The notes under the pieces were generated by a model. The model did no database searches, was not told the origin of the DNA, and saw nothing but the letters and a program-made list of their open reading frames with translations. DNA of 64,000 nucleotides from Natrinema gelatinilyticum (GTDB lineage: Archaea > Halobacteriota > Halobacteria > Halobacteriales > Natrialbaceae): assembly GCF_024266705.1 (NCBI RefSeq), contig NZ_CP100756.1, positions 2,790,001 to 2,854,000 on the forward strand. Direction: 5' to 3'. The translations under genes and the position numbers were made by a program. How positions within the stretch are numbered: the first letter of the stretch is position 1; every line of letters starts with the position of its first letter. Below, piece after piece: positions 6,835 to 16,052 of the stretch.

Positions 6835-8613
6835 ATGAACGGGCGAGGGGCTGGCCGGGAACGGAGCAATCGCACCGCTGACGGCAGTACCGTCAGTCGT
6901 CGGGCCATGTTAGCTGCGGCGACCGGCTTGACCGTTTCGACCGGTGGCTGCATTCAACGGCTCGGAGATATCGTGACCCGGAACAATATCAAACAACTTT
7001 CGCTGACTATTACGACGCTTCCCGCCGACAGCGACAGAGAGTGTATTCGAATCGCAAACGAGCTGGAACGGATATTTACGACGGTCGGGATCGACGTTTC
7101 TTTCGACGTGCGTTCTGATATCGATTTCCTCCAGACAGTGCTCTACGACCACGATTTCGACGTTTGTATCGGTCGCCATCCAGGCGGGACCGACCCGGAT
7201 TTCCTGTACCAGGCCCTGCACTCGCTGTACGCCGACGAATCGGGGTGGCAAAACCCGTTCGGGTTCACTAACCTGACCGTCGACGCCTTTCTCGAGAAGC
7301 AACGCCAGATGAAGGGAGAAGACCGCCGCGAAGCAGTCACGGACGTACTCGAGTCGATTGCGACAGTCCAGCCGTTCGTTCCGATCTGCATTCCGGAAGA
7401 ATACCGGGCCGTCAGGACCGACCGGTTCGAGGGGTGGGGGAACGGCCACCTCGCGACGCGACGTGGCTATCTCGGCCTCGACCCGGCCGCAGGCGTCACA
7501 ACGCTTCGTGCAACCCATACGGATACGAGACCGACTGAAAACCTGAATCCGCTCGCGGTCGACTACCGCGGTCGCGGAACGTTCACGCAATTACTGTACG
7601 ACTCGCTGGCGACCGACGATCCCAACGGGGACATTCAGCCGTGGCTTGCCGAGTCGTGGGAGTGGGACGGACGAACGGCGTCTGTCCGCCTCCGAGATGG
7701 GTGCGAGTTTCACGACGGGAGGCCGCTAACTGCTGCCGACGTCGGGTTCACCTACCGGTTCCTTCAGGACATGTCACTCGGGAAACGCGAAGTTCCCACA
7801 CCGGCTCCCCGGTATCGGGGACAGGTCGAGTCGGTCGAGTCGGTCGCGATTCGGAGTCCTACTCGCCTGGAGATAACGGTCGAAACCAGTCCATCGGTCG
7901 GCGAACGGGCTTTTCTCGTCCCGATACTCCCACCCCACATCTGGCGCGAATGGGATGCGGACGCGAACGGACCGGGCGGTACCAGCCTCGCCCAGGGAAC
8001 CACGAAAGCGATCGTCACGAACAACATTCCACCGATCGGAAGCGGCCCCTATCAGTTCACAGGACGGACGGAAGGCGATCAACTCACGCTCGAACGCTTT
8101 GGCACTCACTTCACGCTCAGATCCGACGTCGATCTTCCAGAACCGACCGTCGGTGCGTTCACCATCGGGATCTCCCCGAGCAGCAAAACGGCGATCGATG
8201 CTGTCGAAAATGATATGGGCGACGTCACGAGTTCGTCCCTGGAGTCGAACGTCGTCGACACGGCCTACATATCCGACACCAGCCGGTTGCTCGAATCGCC
8301 GTCGTGGACGTTTTACTTCCTCGGGTTCAACGCGCGCAAAGCACCGTTTAGCAACCCGCGGTTCCGACGAGTCATCGCACGCTTACTCGACAAGGAGTGG
8401 CTGGTCGAAAAGGTGTTCCACGGAAACGCACGGCCAGTTGCGACACCGGTCACCAAGCAATGGGTCCCCGAGAGCCTCGAGTGGAATGACGGCGACCCCG
8501 AAACACCGTTTCTAGGGACGGACGGCGAAGTCGACGTGGATGCCGCACGGTCGGCGTTCGAAAAGGCCGGGTTCCGATACGACGAGAAGGGACGGCTTCG
8601 GGTCAGACAGTGA
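6835..8613 (+). CDS. Circularly permuted ABC solute-binding protein family 5 lipoprotein (paralog 2)
   Basis: A 592-residue paralog of the protein at 4027, alignable end to end. It has a Tat motif SRRAM at 21-25 and a lipobox TGGC (Cys39), then LSLTITTLPADSDREC and HDFDVCIGRHPGGTDPDFLY (normally C-terminal), then NLNPLAVDYRGRG, LAESWEWDG and FHDGRPLTAADVGFTYRFL (normally N-terminal), and a C-terminus at KAGFRYDEKGRL. Sharing the permuted order shows it arose before the duplication. I set the start at 6835 because the Tat signal begins here and a TATA-like box precedes it; the frame stays open upstream into the PAP2 gene. No transporter membrane subunits adjoin it. Confidence 0.85.
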   Translation: MNGRGAGRERSNRTADGSTVSRRAMLAAATGLTVSTGGCIQRLGDIVTRNNIKQLSLTITTLPADSDRECIRIANELERIFTTVGIDVSFDVRSDIDFLQTVLYDHDFDVCIGRHPGGTDPDFLYQALHSLYADESGWQNPFGFTNLTVDAFLEKQRQMKGEDRREAVTDVLESIATVQPFVPICIPEEYRAVRTDRFEGWGNGHLATRRGYLGLDPAAGVTTLRATHTDTRPTENLNPLAVDYRGRGTFTQLLYDSLATDDPNGDIQPWLAESWEWDGRTASVRLRDGCEFHDGRPLTAADVGFTYRFLQDMSLGKREVPTPAPRYRGQVESVESVAIRSPTRLEITVETSPSVGERAFLVPILPPHIWREWDADANGPGGTSLAQGTTKAIVTNNIPPIGSGPYQFTGRTEGDQLTLERFGTHFTLRSDVDLPEPTVGAFTIGISPSSKTAIDAVENDMGDVTSSSLESNVVDTAYISDTSRLLESPSWTFYFLGFNARKAPFSNPRFRRVIARLLDKEWLVEKVFHGNARPVATPVTKQWVPESLEWNDGDPETPFLGTDGEVDVDAARSAFEKAGFRYDEKGRLRVRQ

Positions 8614-8801
8614 CCTCACCAGATAGACGCCCGGACAGCGACACCACCACAGGCAGGTAGATACTCGTCGCGGTGGCGCGAACTGTGGGTAATTGGGCCA
8701 GGCTATCGGGTTCAACTCGGAGTTGACGGGAAAACGGCTGTTGTGCCGCCTTCCGCGAGTGGCCAGCGGCGAAACGGATCGTGTTGATCGGTACTGGCCT
8801 G

Positions 8802-9191
8802 CTAGTCTTCGAGCGCGTCTGCGATTCGCTTGAGAGCGCGAGTCTGATCCCGCATTTCGTCGCGGAGTTGGCGGACTTCGCGGATCAATTCTTCGTTGCT
8901 CTCTTCCTGCCCGCCCGCGGCCGGCCCACCGGGACCGCCCGGGCCAGCACCGGGGCCGCCTCCCATCATGCCGCCCATCATCTGGGCGAACGGATTTCCG
9001 CCCATTCCACCAGGACCGCCGGGACCGCCGGGACCGCCACCGAACGGGCTTTCGGGAGCCTCACCCTCACCCTCGCCTTCGCCCTCTTCGGCACGCTTCT
9101 CTCGAATCTCCTCCACCCGTTCGCGGAAGGATTTCTCCTCGCTGTCCTCTCCCGTATCTTCTCCGTCAGGTGATTCGTTTTCATCCGACAT
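8802..9191 (-). CDS. Acidic, Gly/Pro/Met-rich haloarchaeal protein next to PAN
   Basis: A 129-residue protein starting MSDENESPDGED. Layout: an acidic charged N-terminus, a helix (SFRERVEEIREKRAEE), a low-complexity GGPGGPGG/MGG segment with an FAQMMGGMMGGG core, and a C-terminal amphipathic helix (ELIREVRQLRDEMRDQTRALKRIADALED) that could form a coiled coil. I recognise it only as a haloarchaeal protein encoded just downstream of the proteasome ATPase; function unknown. The start is the ATG at 9189-9191; upstream codons look non-coding. Confidence 0.7.
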   Translation of the reverse strand: MSDENESPDGEDTGEDSEEKSFRERVEEIREKRAEEGEGEGEGEAPESPFGGGPGGPGGPGGMGGNPFAQMMGGMMGGGPGAGPGGPGGPAAGGQEESNEELIREVRQLRDEMRDQTRALKRIADALED

Positions 9192-9481
9192 ACCATCGGA
9201 TTCTGTAGCGCGGGGGAAAAGGGTTGCCATGTCTCGGAGAGACATCGTGTTACCATCGGGTCCGACCCGGCGGCTGCGAGGCCGTAAGTGAGATCCGCGT
9301 CCCTGGATCTCGAAGCGGTATCCCGGACGGATCGAAACGGGATCCGGCCCACTCGAGGGGAAACGGCGACGCTACGCACGAATCGGAGTACGATCGAGTC
9401 GGTCCATCGTTGTATCGACTCGTCGATCAGTAAAGTTGCGGCCAAAAGCGACGGACGGCTGTCGACCTCCGTATGAGGTGC

Positions 9482-10699
9482 TCAGGCGAACGTTTTCGAG
9501 ACGTCTTCGGTCTCGTCGGATTCCGCCTGGACTTTCTCCCAGGCACTCTGGAAGTCTTGCATCCGGATCTCGGTTCGATCGTCACGGATGGCAAACATCC
9601 CGGCTTCGGTACAGACGGCTTTGATATCCGCACCGGAGGCGTTGTCGGCCTCGGCCGCCAGTTCTCCGAATTCGACGTCGTCGGAGACGTTCATCCCCCG
9701 AGTGTGAATTTCGAAGATGATTTCGCGGCCCTCCTGGTTCGGTTTCGGCACTTCGATGAGGCGGTCGAATCGGCCAGGGCGGAGAATCGCGCGGTCGAGC
9801 ATGTCGAAGCGATTGGTCGCCGCGATGATGCGGATCTCACCGCGCTCTTCGAAGCCGTCCATCTCGGAGAGCAGTTGCATCATCGTCCGCTGGACCTCCG
9901 CGTCACCGGAGGTTTTCGACTCCGTCCGCTTGGCGGCGATGGCGTCTATCTCGTCGATGAAGATGACGGCAGGTTCGTGCTCGCGGGCGACGTTGAATAG
10001 GTCTCGAACGAGTTTTGCCCCCTCGCCGATGAACTTGTGAACCAGCTCCGAGCCGGCCATCTTAATAAAGGTGGCGTCGGTCTGGTTGGCGACTGCTTTC
10101 GCGAGCATCGTTTTGCCAGTCCCCGGTGGCCCGTACAGCAAGACGCCGCTCGGCGGATCGATCCCGACATTGTCGAACATGTCGGGTTTCTCGAGGGGCA
10201 TCTCGACAGTTTCGCGGACCTCCTGCATCTGCTCTTCGAGACCGCCGATGTCCTCGTAGCTGACGTCGGGGCTCTCGGTGACCTCCATTACGCGAGCCCG
10301 GACGTCGGTTTCGTTCGAGAGGGGCTTGACGATGGAGAGTGAGTTGTTGACCGCCACGCGCGCATCAGGATCGAGATCGTTGCGCATCTCGTCGGTGACT
10401 TCGGTCAACGCCTCCTGATTGTTCCCGTGTTGTTTGATGATGACGCCTTCGTCCGTTATTTCCTGGACCGTGGCGACGAACAGCGGTGACTGCTTGAGTT
10501 TCTTGTTTTCATGTGTGAGACGCTCGAGTTTCTGCTGGTACTTGTTGTTCTCGGCGTTTGCGTCGAGAAGCTTGTCGCGCATATCCTCGTTCTGCGCCTC
10601 GAGGATCTCCAGCCGGTCCTCGAGCGCCTGGATTTTCTCCTGTTGGGACGCCTCGTCCTCGTCGTATGGGAGGTCGACGTCGTCCACAGTGTCGCTCAT
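9482..10699 (-). CDS. pan: Proteasome-activating nucleotidase (PAN, AAA ATPase)
   Basis: A 405-residue regulatory particle ATPase that unfolds substrates and feeds them to the 20S proteasome. It has an N-terminal coiled coil (KIQALEDRLEILEAQNEDMRD and onward), an OB-like domain, then the AAA module: Walker A GPPGTGKT, Walker B IFIDEIDAIAAKR, the second region of homology IRIIAATNRFDMLDRAILRPGRFD, and the helical lid. It ends in ...DVSKTFA rather than a clear hydrophobic-Tyr-X motif. The start MSDTVDDVDLPYDED at 10697-10699 fits the family; the upstream extension in frame does not. Confidence 0.95.
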   Translation of the reverse strand: MSDTVDDVDLPYDEDEASQQEKIQALEDRLEILEAQNEDMRDKLLDANAENNKYQQKLERLTHENKKLKQSPLFVATVQEITDEGVIIKQHGNNQEALTEVTDEMRNDLDPDARVAVNNSLSIVKPLSNETDVRARVMEVTESPDVSYEDIGGLEEQMQEVRETVEMPLEKPDMFDNVGIDPPSGVLLYGPPGTGKTMLAKAVANQTDATFIKMAGSELVHKFIGEGAKLVRDLFNVAREHEPAVIFIDEIDAIAAKRTESKTSGDAEVQRTMMQLLSEMDGFEERGEIRIIAATNRFDMLDRAILRPGRFDRLIEVPKPNQEGREIIFEIHTRGMNVSDDVEFGELAAEADNASGADIKAVCTEAGMFAIRDDRTEIRMQDFQSAWEKVQAESDETEDVSKTFA

Positions 10700-10825
10700 C
10701 ACCCAGTCTTTGGGGGCTGGTTCATAAGAGGCTTCGGGTAGGTACACTCGCTCGCAATGTATTACCCATAAGCATCAAACGGAATAGAAAATATTATCAC
10801 CTTGTATTCGGAATGGGGAGATACG

Positions 10826-11095
10826 ATGAGCGCCTCAGAGTCGCTTCGACAGGAGACTAGCCAGTCGGGGTCGTGGGACGACGTCCACGATCTTCCACCG
10901 AGTGCGAAACTCGTCGCGAAAGTCCTCGAGTACAACGATACGATGACCCAGCAACAACTCGCCGACGAGACGCTGCTTCCGTCCCGGACGGTCCGGTACG
11001 CTCTGAACCGCCTCGACGAAGCGAACGTTATCGACTCTCGGTTCTCGTTCTCCGACGCCCGCAAGCGCCTCTACAGCCTCGATATCGAGGCCTAA
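10826..11095 (+). CDS. Winged-helix DNA-binding protein divergent from pan
   Basis: An 89-residue protein, MSASESLRQ..., with a predicted winged helix: LPPSAKLVAKVLEYNDTMT, then QQQLADETLLPSRTVRYALNRL as the helix-turn-helix, then a wing RFSFSDARKRLYSL. This is MarR/TrmB-like in shape and would bind DNA as a dimer. It is transcribed divergently from pan with a 126-bp AT-rich gap, so it may control pan or itself (inference from position only). The ATG at 10826 is chosen over an in-frame start at 10802. Confidence 0.75.
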   Translation: MSASESLRQETSQSGSWDDVHDLPPSAKLVAKVLEYNDTMTQQQLADETLLPSRTVRYALNRLDEANVIDSRFSFSDARKRLYSLDIEA

Positions 11096-11457
11096 TCGCC
11101 CCCTCCTCCGACGTCTGTCGATTCGTCTTCGTCGCGATAACACGCACGCGGCTACCCCCTCGATCGAGTCGTTCAGACGTACCGCGAAGCCTGTGATACC
11201 CGGACGTGCTCGTTTGGGTGAGAACCCACAGTGCTATTCTCAGCGGACGAAGCCCCAACGTCGACGTGATTGTATACGTCTGCGGTCCAGCTGATCAGTT
11301 GTCCATCTGCGAGTTGCGTCTGCACTCGTATTACCGACCGCCGTGGACTGCGGTAGCGGCATTTTGGATCAGTCTCAGTAGCCTGGACGGTCGGCCCAAC
11401 GGCACTTTCACTCCGGTCACGGAACCCCTTTAGGGTCGGCTCGCCAACGACTGGTCA
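11096..11457. other. 362-bp non-coding gap ahead of mre11
   Basis: No convincing gene on either strand. The only recognisable element is TTTA at 11429-11432 within CCCCTTTAGGG, at the -27 position relative to the mre11 ATG, probably its promoter. Confidence 0.4.
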
Positions 11458-12807
11458 ATGACGCGGGTAATCCACACGGGCGATACCCACATCGGGTACC
11501 AGCAGTACAACTCGCCCGAGCGACGACGGGACTTCCTCGAGGCATTTCGCAACGTCGCCGAGGACGCAGTCTCGGACGGCGTCGACGCGGTGGTCCACGC
11601 CGGCGACCTCTTTCACGACCGCCGACCGAGTCTCGTCGACCTCCAGGGAACTGTCGACATCCTTCGAACGCTTGCCGACGCCGATATTCCCTTTCTCGCC
11701 GTCGTCGGCAATCACGAGTCGAAACGCGACGCCCAGTGGCTCGATCTCTTTGCGGATCTCGGGCTGGCGAGACGACTCGGCGCCGATCCAGTCGTCATCG
11801 GCGACGTGGCGTTCTACGGACTCGACTTCGTGCCACGCTCACGACGTGACGACCTCGAGTACGAGTTTACGTCGATGCCCGACGAGGCCGACTGCGCCAC
11901 GCTCGTCAGCCACGGCCTCTTCGAACCCTTCGCGCACGCGGACTGGGAGACGGAAACCGTCCTCCGGGAGTCGACGGTCGATTTCGACGCCGTCCTGCTG
12001 GGCGATAACCACGCGCCCGACACCGCCGAAGTCCTCGATACGTGGGTCACCTACTGCGGTTCGACCGAGCGCGCGAGCGCCAGCGAACGCGAGAATCGAG
12101 GCTACAATCTCGTGGACGTCGAGGACGACGGGACGGTCGCGATCCGACGTCGCGGGCTCACCGCGACCCGGGAGTTCGTCTTCGTCGACGTCGAGTTAGC
12201 AGCGGGCGAAGGGATCGACCGCGTTCAGGAACGCGTTCGTCAACACGACCTCGCGGACGCAGTCGTCATCGTCACCGTCGAAGGGGACGGGCGACCGATC
12301 CCTCCTGCTGCGATCGAGGAACTCGCGATCGACCGCGGTGCACTCGTCGCTCGAGTCAACGACCGACGGGAACTCCCCGACGAGGACGAGGCCGTTTCGG
12401 TCAGTTTCGCCAACCCGGACGACGCGGTCCGCAAACGCGTCCGCGAACTCGGGCTCAGCGACGCCGCACTCGAGATAGACGAAACGGTCCGAAACGACGA
12501 CCTCGCGGACGCGAACGTCCGTGAATCGGTCGAGCGTCGAGTTCGCGAGTTGCTCGAGGAGGATCGTTCGGCCTTCGATCCCGCCCCCGCCCCCGATCGC
12601 GAGCCGAGCGAGGAAGACGTAACGACGGTCGCCGATCACATAGCCGACGGAGCCGAGTCTGCGGTCGACTCAGTCGAGTTGTCGGATGCGACGATCGACG
12701 AGGACGTGAGTGGCGATATCGAAACTGACGCCGAAACCACTGCCGACACCGAAGCCGCCGACGATTCGTCCGACAGCGAGACCGCGTCGCTGGGTGATTT
12801 CGCGTGA
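11458..12807 (+). CDS. mre11: DNA double-strand break repair nuclease Mre11
   Basis: A 449-residue Mre11 with the phosphoesterase motifs in order: GDTHIG near the N-terminus, HAGDLFHDRRPS, VVGNHES, VSHGLF and LLGDNHAP, which bind two manganese ions. With Rad50 it processes DNA ends in recombinational repair. The C-terminal third is acidic and low in complexity (repeated D/E/A/T), as is usual for haloarchaeal proteins. Its stop overlaps the rad50 start by four bases, so the two are translationally coupled. Confidence 0.95.
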   Translation: MTRVIHTGDTHIGYQQYNSPERRRDFLEAFRNVAEDAVSDGVDAVVHAGDLFHDRRPSLVDLQGTVDILRTLADADIPFLAVVGNHESKRDAQWLDLFADLGLARRLGADPVVIGDVAFYGLDFVPRSRRDDLEYEFTSMPDEADCATLVSHGLFEPFAHADWETETVLRESTVDFDAVLLGDNHAPDTAEVLDTWVTYCGSTERASASERENRGYNLVDVEDDGTVAIRRRGLTATREFVFVDVELAAGEGIDRVQERVRQHDLADAVVIVTVEGDGRPIPPAAIEELAIDRGALVARVNDRRELPDEDEAVSVSFANPDDAVRKRVRELGLSDAALEIDETVRNDDLADANVRESVERRVRELLEEDRSAFDPAPAPDREPSEEDVTTVADHIADGAESAVDSVELSDATIDEDVSGDIETDAETTADTEAADDSSDSETASLGDFA

Positions 12808-15488
12808 GAGTCGATCGTGTACGGCTTCTGAATTTCAAGTGCTATGGCGACGCCGATCTCTCGCTCGAGCGCGGTGTCACGGTCGTCCACGGCGTCAACG
12901 GCAGCGGGAAGTCGACGCTGCTCGAAGCGGTTTTCTTCGCGCTCTACGGTTCGAAGGCACTTTCTGAACGCACCCTCGACGACGTCATCACGACCGGCGA
13001 GGAAGCAGCCGAGGTCGAACTCTGGTTCACTCACGACGGTGTCGCGTATCGTGTCGAACGGCGTCTGAAACTGCGCGGCGACCGTGCCACCACGACGAAA
13101 TGTGTCCTCGAAACGCCGACTGGAACGATCGAGGGGGCCCGCGACGTCCGTCGCGAGGTGACCCAACTCCTGCGGATGGACGCCGAAGCCTTCGTCAACT
13201 GTGCGTACGTTCGTCAGGGAGAGGTAAACAAGCTGATTCACGCCTCGCCGAGCGATCGGCAAGACATGATCGACGACCTCCTTCAACTCGGCGCACTCGA
13301 GGAGTATCGCGAGCGAGGCAGCGAGGCTCGACTCGGCGTCAAGACGGTCCTCGACGGTCAGCGTGAGGTTCTCGAGGACGTTCGCAAACAGGTCGAACAG
13401 AAGGAGAAAAAAGACCTCCACGAGCGCCTGAACGGGCTCGAATCTCGGCGGGCCGATCTTACGGACGAGATCGAACATTACGAAAAACAGCGCGAGCAGG
13501 CCCGGCAGACGCTCGACACCGCAAAAGCGGTCCTCGAGCGCCACGAGGAAACCCGCGAGGAGATCACGTCGCTCGCCGAAGAGATCGACGACCTCCGGTC
13601 GAAGATCAGCGAAACCGAACGCAAACGCGAGGAAGCGACCGACGACATCCGCGAAATCCGGGAGCGCCGCGACGAACTCGCGGCCGAACGCGCCGACCTC
13701 CTCGAGGATGTCGACCTCGAGATGGGCGATCCGGATCGAGAATCGGTCGAACGGCGTATCGACGATCTTGAGGCACGCGACGAGGATCTCCGGGACGAGC
13801 TCGAAGACGTTCGAGTGACGATTACCGAGGGGACCAACGAAATCGAACGGCTCCGGGAGGAAGCAGAGGACCTCGAGTCAGAGACGACGGTGGCTCGCGA
13901 AGAGGCCGACGGCCTCGACGACCGAATAGCGGCCGACGAGGAGACGATCGCGGAACGCGAGGAGCGTCTCGACGACCTCGAGACGCAAATCGAGACTGCG
14001 CAGGCGAGGGTCGACGATTCGCCGATCGACTTCGGGGAGGCCGAATCCACGCTCGAAGCACTCGAGGCCGAACGGGAAAACCTGGTCTCCAAGAGCAACG
14101 ACCTCACCGCCGACATCAGGGCCGCAGAAAAGGCGATCGAGGAGGGCGAACGGCTACTCGAGGAAGGCAAATGCCCAGAGTGCGGGCAACCGGTCCAGGA
14201 CTCGCCCCACGTGAACGTCATAGACGACCGACGAGAGGAACTCGCCGACCTCGAGGACCGACGCGATGACGTCGAGGCCGACCGCGACGCTCTCACCGAA
14301 CGGATCGAACGGGTCGAGAAATTACGGGAAGCTGAGCGGCGGGTCGACCGGCTCGAGGAGAACCGCCACAACATCGAGCAGTTGCTCGCGGAGAAACGCG
14401 AAACGTTGACCGATCGCCGTGATCAACGAGAACAACTCCGAAACGACGCCGCGGAGTACGAGGCCGAAGCCGAGGCGAAGCGATCCGAAGCGGACGACCG
14501 CGAGGAAGACGTGACCGAGGCGAGAGCCGCGCTCGGCGAAATCAACACTGAGCGCGGGGAGATCAAGGAAACGCTCGCATCACTCCGTCGCGTGTCGGAA
14601 ATCGCCGACGAGCGCTCGACGCTCGAGAGCGAAATCGAAACCTTGCGCGAACGACAGCAGGACTGGGAGACGATGAACGACGAACGCCGGGAACAGCTCT
14701 CGGCAAAGCGCGCCAGAAAGGGGGACCTCGAATCGGAGTTCGACGAAGAACGGGTCGAAACCGCTCGCACGGACAAGAATAACGCCGAGAACTACATCGA
14801 ACAGGTCGACGAGAAACTCGACGACCTCGTGGAGAAGCGGACCGAGGTCCAGAACGCGATCGGCGCCGTCGAACGCGAAATCGAGGAACTGGAGGAACAC
14901 CGCGAGCGTCTCGAAGCCGTCGAGGAGCGGTGCGACCGACTCGAGACGCTGTACGACGAGGCCGAGACGCTGCAGACGACCTACGGCGAACTGCGGACGG
15001 AACTACGCCAGCGGAACGTCGAGACGCTGGAGCGACTGCTCAACGAAACGTTCGAACTGGTCTACCAGAACGACTCCTACGCGTCGATCGATCTCGACGG
15101 CGACTACCGGCTGACCGTCTATCAGAAAGACGGCGAAGCGCTCGAGCCCGAACAGTTGTCGGGCGGCGAACGTGCGTTGTTCAATCTCAGCCTGCGGTGT
15201 GCGATCTATCGACTACTCGCAGAGGGCGTCGAGGGGACCGCGCCGATGCCGCCGCTGATCCTCGACGAACCGACGGTGTTTCTCGACTCCGGTCACGTGA
15301 CGCAACTCGTATCGCTCGTCGAATCGATGCGCGATCTGGGCGTCGAACAGATCGTCGTCGTCAGCCACGACGAGGAACTCGTCGGCGCGGCCGACTCGCT
15401 CGTCCGCGTCGAGAAGGACGCGACGTCGAATCGCTCTCGACTCGAGCGCGGTCAGCCGCCCGAAGTGGAACTGTTGGCGTCGAACTAG
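12804..15488 (+). CDS. rad50: DNA double-strand break repair ATPase Rad50
   Basis: An 894-residue SMC-like ATPase. Walker A is GVNGSGKST near residue 34, followed by the Q-loop region AYVRQGEVNKLI. Two very long acidic coiled coils flank the zinc hook CPECGQP, with Cys at 457 and 460, through which Rad50 molecules dimerise. The C-terminal lobe has the signature LSGGERALFNLSLR, Walker B LILDEPTVFLD and the D- and H-loops (VVVSHDEEL). It starts with GTG at 12804, overlapping the end of mre11, and works with Mre11 at DNA ends. Confidence 0.96.
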   Translation: MRVDRVRLLNFKCYGDADLSLERGVTVVHGVNGSGKSTLLEAVFFALYGSKALSERTLDDVITTGEEAAEVELWFTHDGVAYRVERRLKLRGDRATTTKCVLETPTGTIEGARDVRREVTQLLRMDAEAFVNCAYVRQGEVNKLIHASPSDRQDMIDDLLQLGALEEYRERGSEARLGVKTVLDGQREVLEDVRKQVEQKEKKDLHERLNGLESRRADLTDEIEHYEKQREQARQTLDTAKAVLERHEETREEITSLAEEIDDLRSKISETERKREEATDDIREIRERRDELAAERADLLEDVDLEMGDPDRESVERRIDDLEARDEDLRDELEDVRVTITEGTNEIERLREEAEDLESETTVAREEADGLDDRIAADEETIAEREERLDDLETQIETAQARVDDSPIDFGEAESTLEALEAERENLVSKSNDLTADIRAAEKAIEEGERLLEEGKCPECGQPVQDSPHVNVIDDRREELADLEDRRDDVEADRDALTERIERVEKLREAERRVDRLEENRHNIEQLLAEKRETLTDRRDQREQLRNDAAEYEAEAEAKRSEADDREEDVTEARAALGEINTERGEIKETLASLRRVSEIADERSTLESEIETLRERQQDWETMNDERREQLSAKRARKGDLESEFDEERVETARTDKNNAENYIEQVDEKLDDLVEKRTEVQNAIGAVEREIEELEEHRERLEAVEERCDRLETLYDEAETLQTTYGELRTELRQRNVETLERLLNETFELVYQNDSYASIDLDGDYRLTVYQKDGEALEPEQLSGGERALFNLSLRCAIYRLLAEGVEGTAPMPPLILDEPTVFLDSGHVTQLVSLVESMRDLGVEQIVVVSHDEELVGAADSLVRVEKDATSNRSRLERGQPPEVELLASN

Positions 15489-15605
15489 GGCTGTTTCGGG
15501 TCGTGATGCAGACTATGCGAGGGGGGAACGGCTCGATACGGTCGATATTTCACAGCCCGTCCGGGAGACGAGAACTGTCTCACATCGTCCCTCGTAGTTC
15601 GTCCT

Positions 15606-16052
15606 TCACTCGCTTTGTTCGTGAGTGGAGCCGTTTCGGATCGCCTCGAGTGCGGTGGCACACTCCTCTGTGATCCGATAGCCGCGGTGGCCGGCGATAT
15701 CGGTCTCCTCGATCAAACCGGCCGTCGAGAGAGCAGTGAGTCGGCCGTGCAGGTCGCTCTCACAGAGATCGTACGCGTCGAGCAGCGTGCGGACGTCGAG
15801 GGGGCCCCGTTCCGCGAGCTCGATCAGGAGGCCGAGCGTTTGCTCGTCGTGAACGTTCGTCAGGAGGGTCACGACCGGTTCGTCGACGCTTCGAGCGGCC
15901 GTCTCGAGGGCCGATTCCTCGTCGACCGCTTCGAGGCGGTCGTTCTGGATGTAACATTCGTTTCCAGTTGTGGGGTCGCGGACGAGACTCGCGTCCGTGG
16001 AGTGTTTGAGAAGGAGATAGCGCTTACCGGTGTCATCCTGGACGGATTTCAT
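15606..16052 (-). CDS. Haloarchaeal winged-helix-like protein downstream of rad50
   Basis: A 148-residue protein, MKSVQDDTGKRYLLLKHS.... The N-terminal half has a short beta-rich region (TTGNECYIQNDRLEAVDE). The C-terminal half reads as a winged helix (TLGLLIELAERGPLDVRTLLDAYDLCESDLHGRLTALSTAGLIEE, then a wing with GHRGYRITEE). A similar gene follows mre11-rad50 in other haloarchaea as far as I recall. Its start overlaps the stop of the upstream membrane-protein gene (ATGA), so they form an operon. A regulatory role is plausible but unproven. Confidence 0.75.
   Translation of the reverse strand: MKSVQDDTGKRYLLLKHSTDASLVRDPTTGNECYIQNDRLEAVDEESALETAARSVDEPVVTLLTNVHDEQTLGLLIELAERGPLDVRTLLDAYDLCESDLHGRLTALSTAGLIEETDIAGHRGYRITEECATALEAIRNGSTHEQSE

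Noticed and set aside
13478..14374. 298-codon antisense frame rich in Ser/Arg over rad50
   Set aside because: Ser/Arg monotony is the complement of Asp/Glu-rich coiled-coil codons in rad50.
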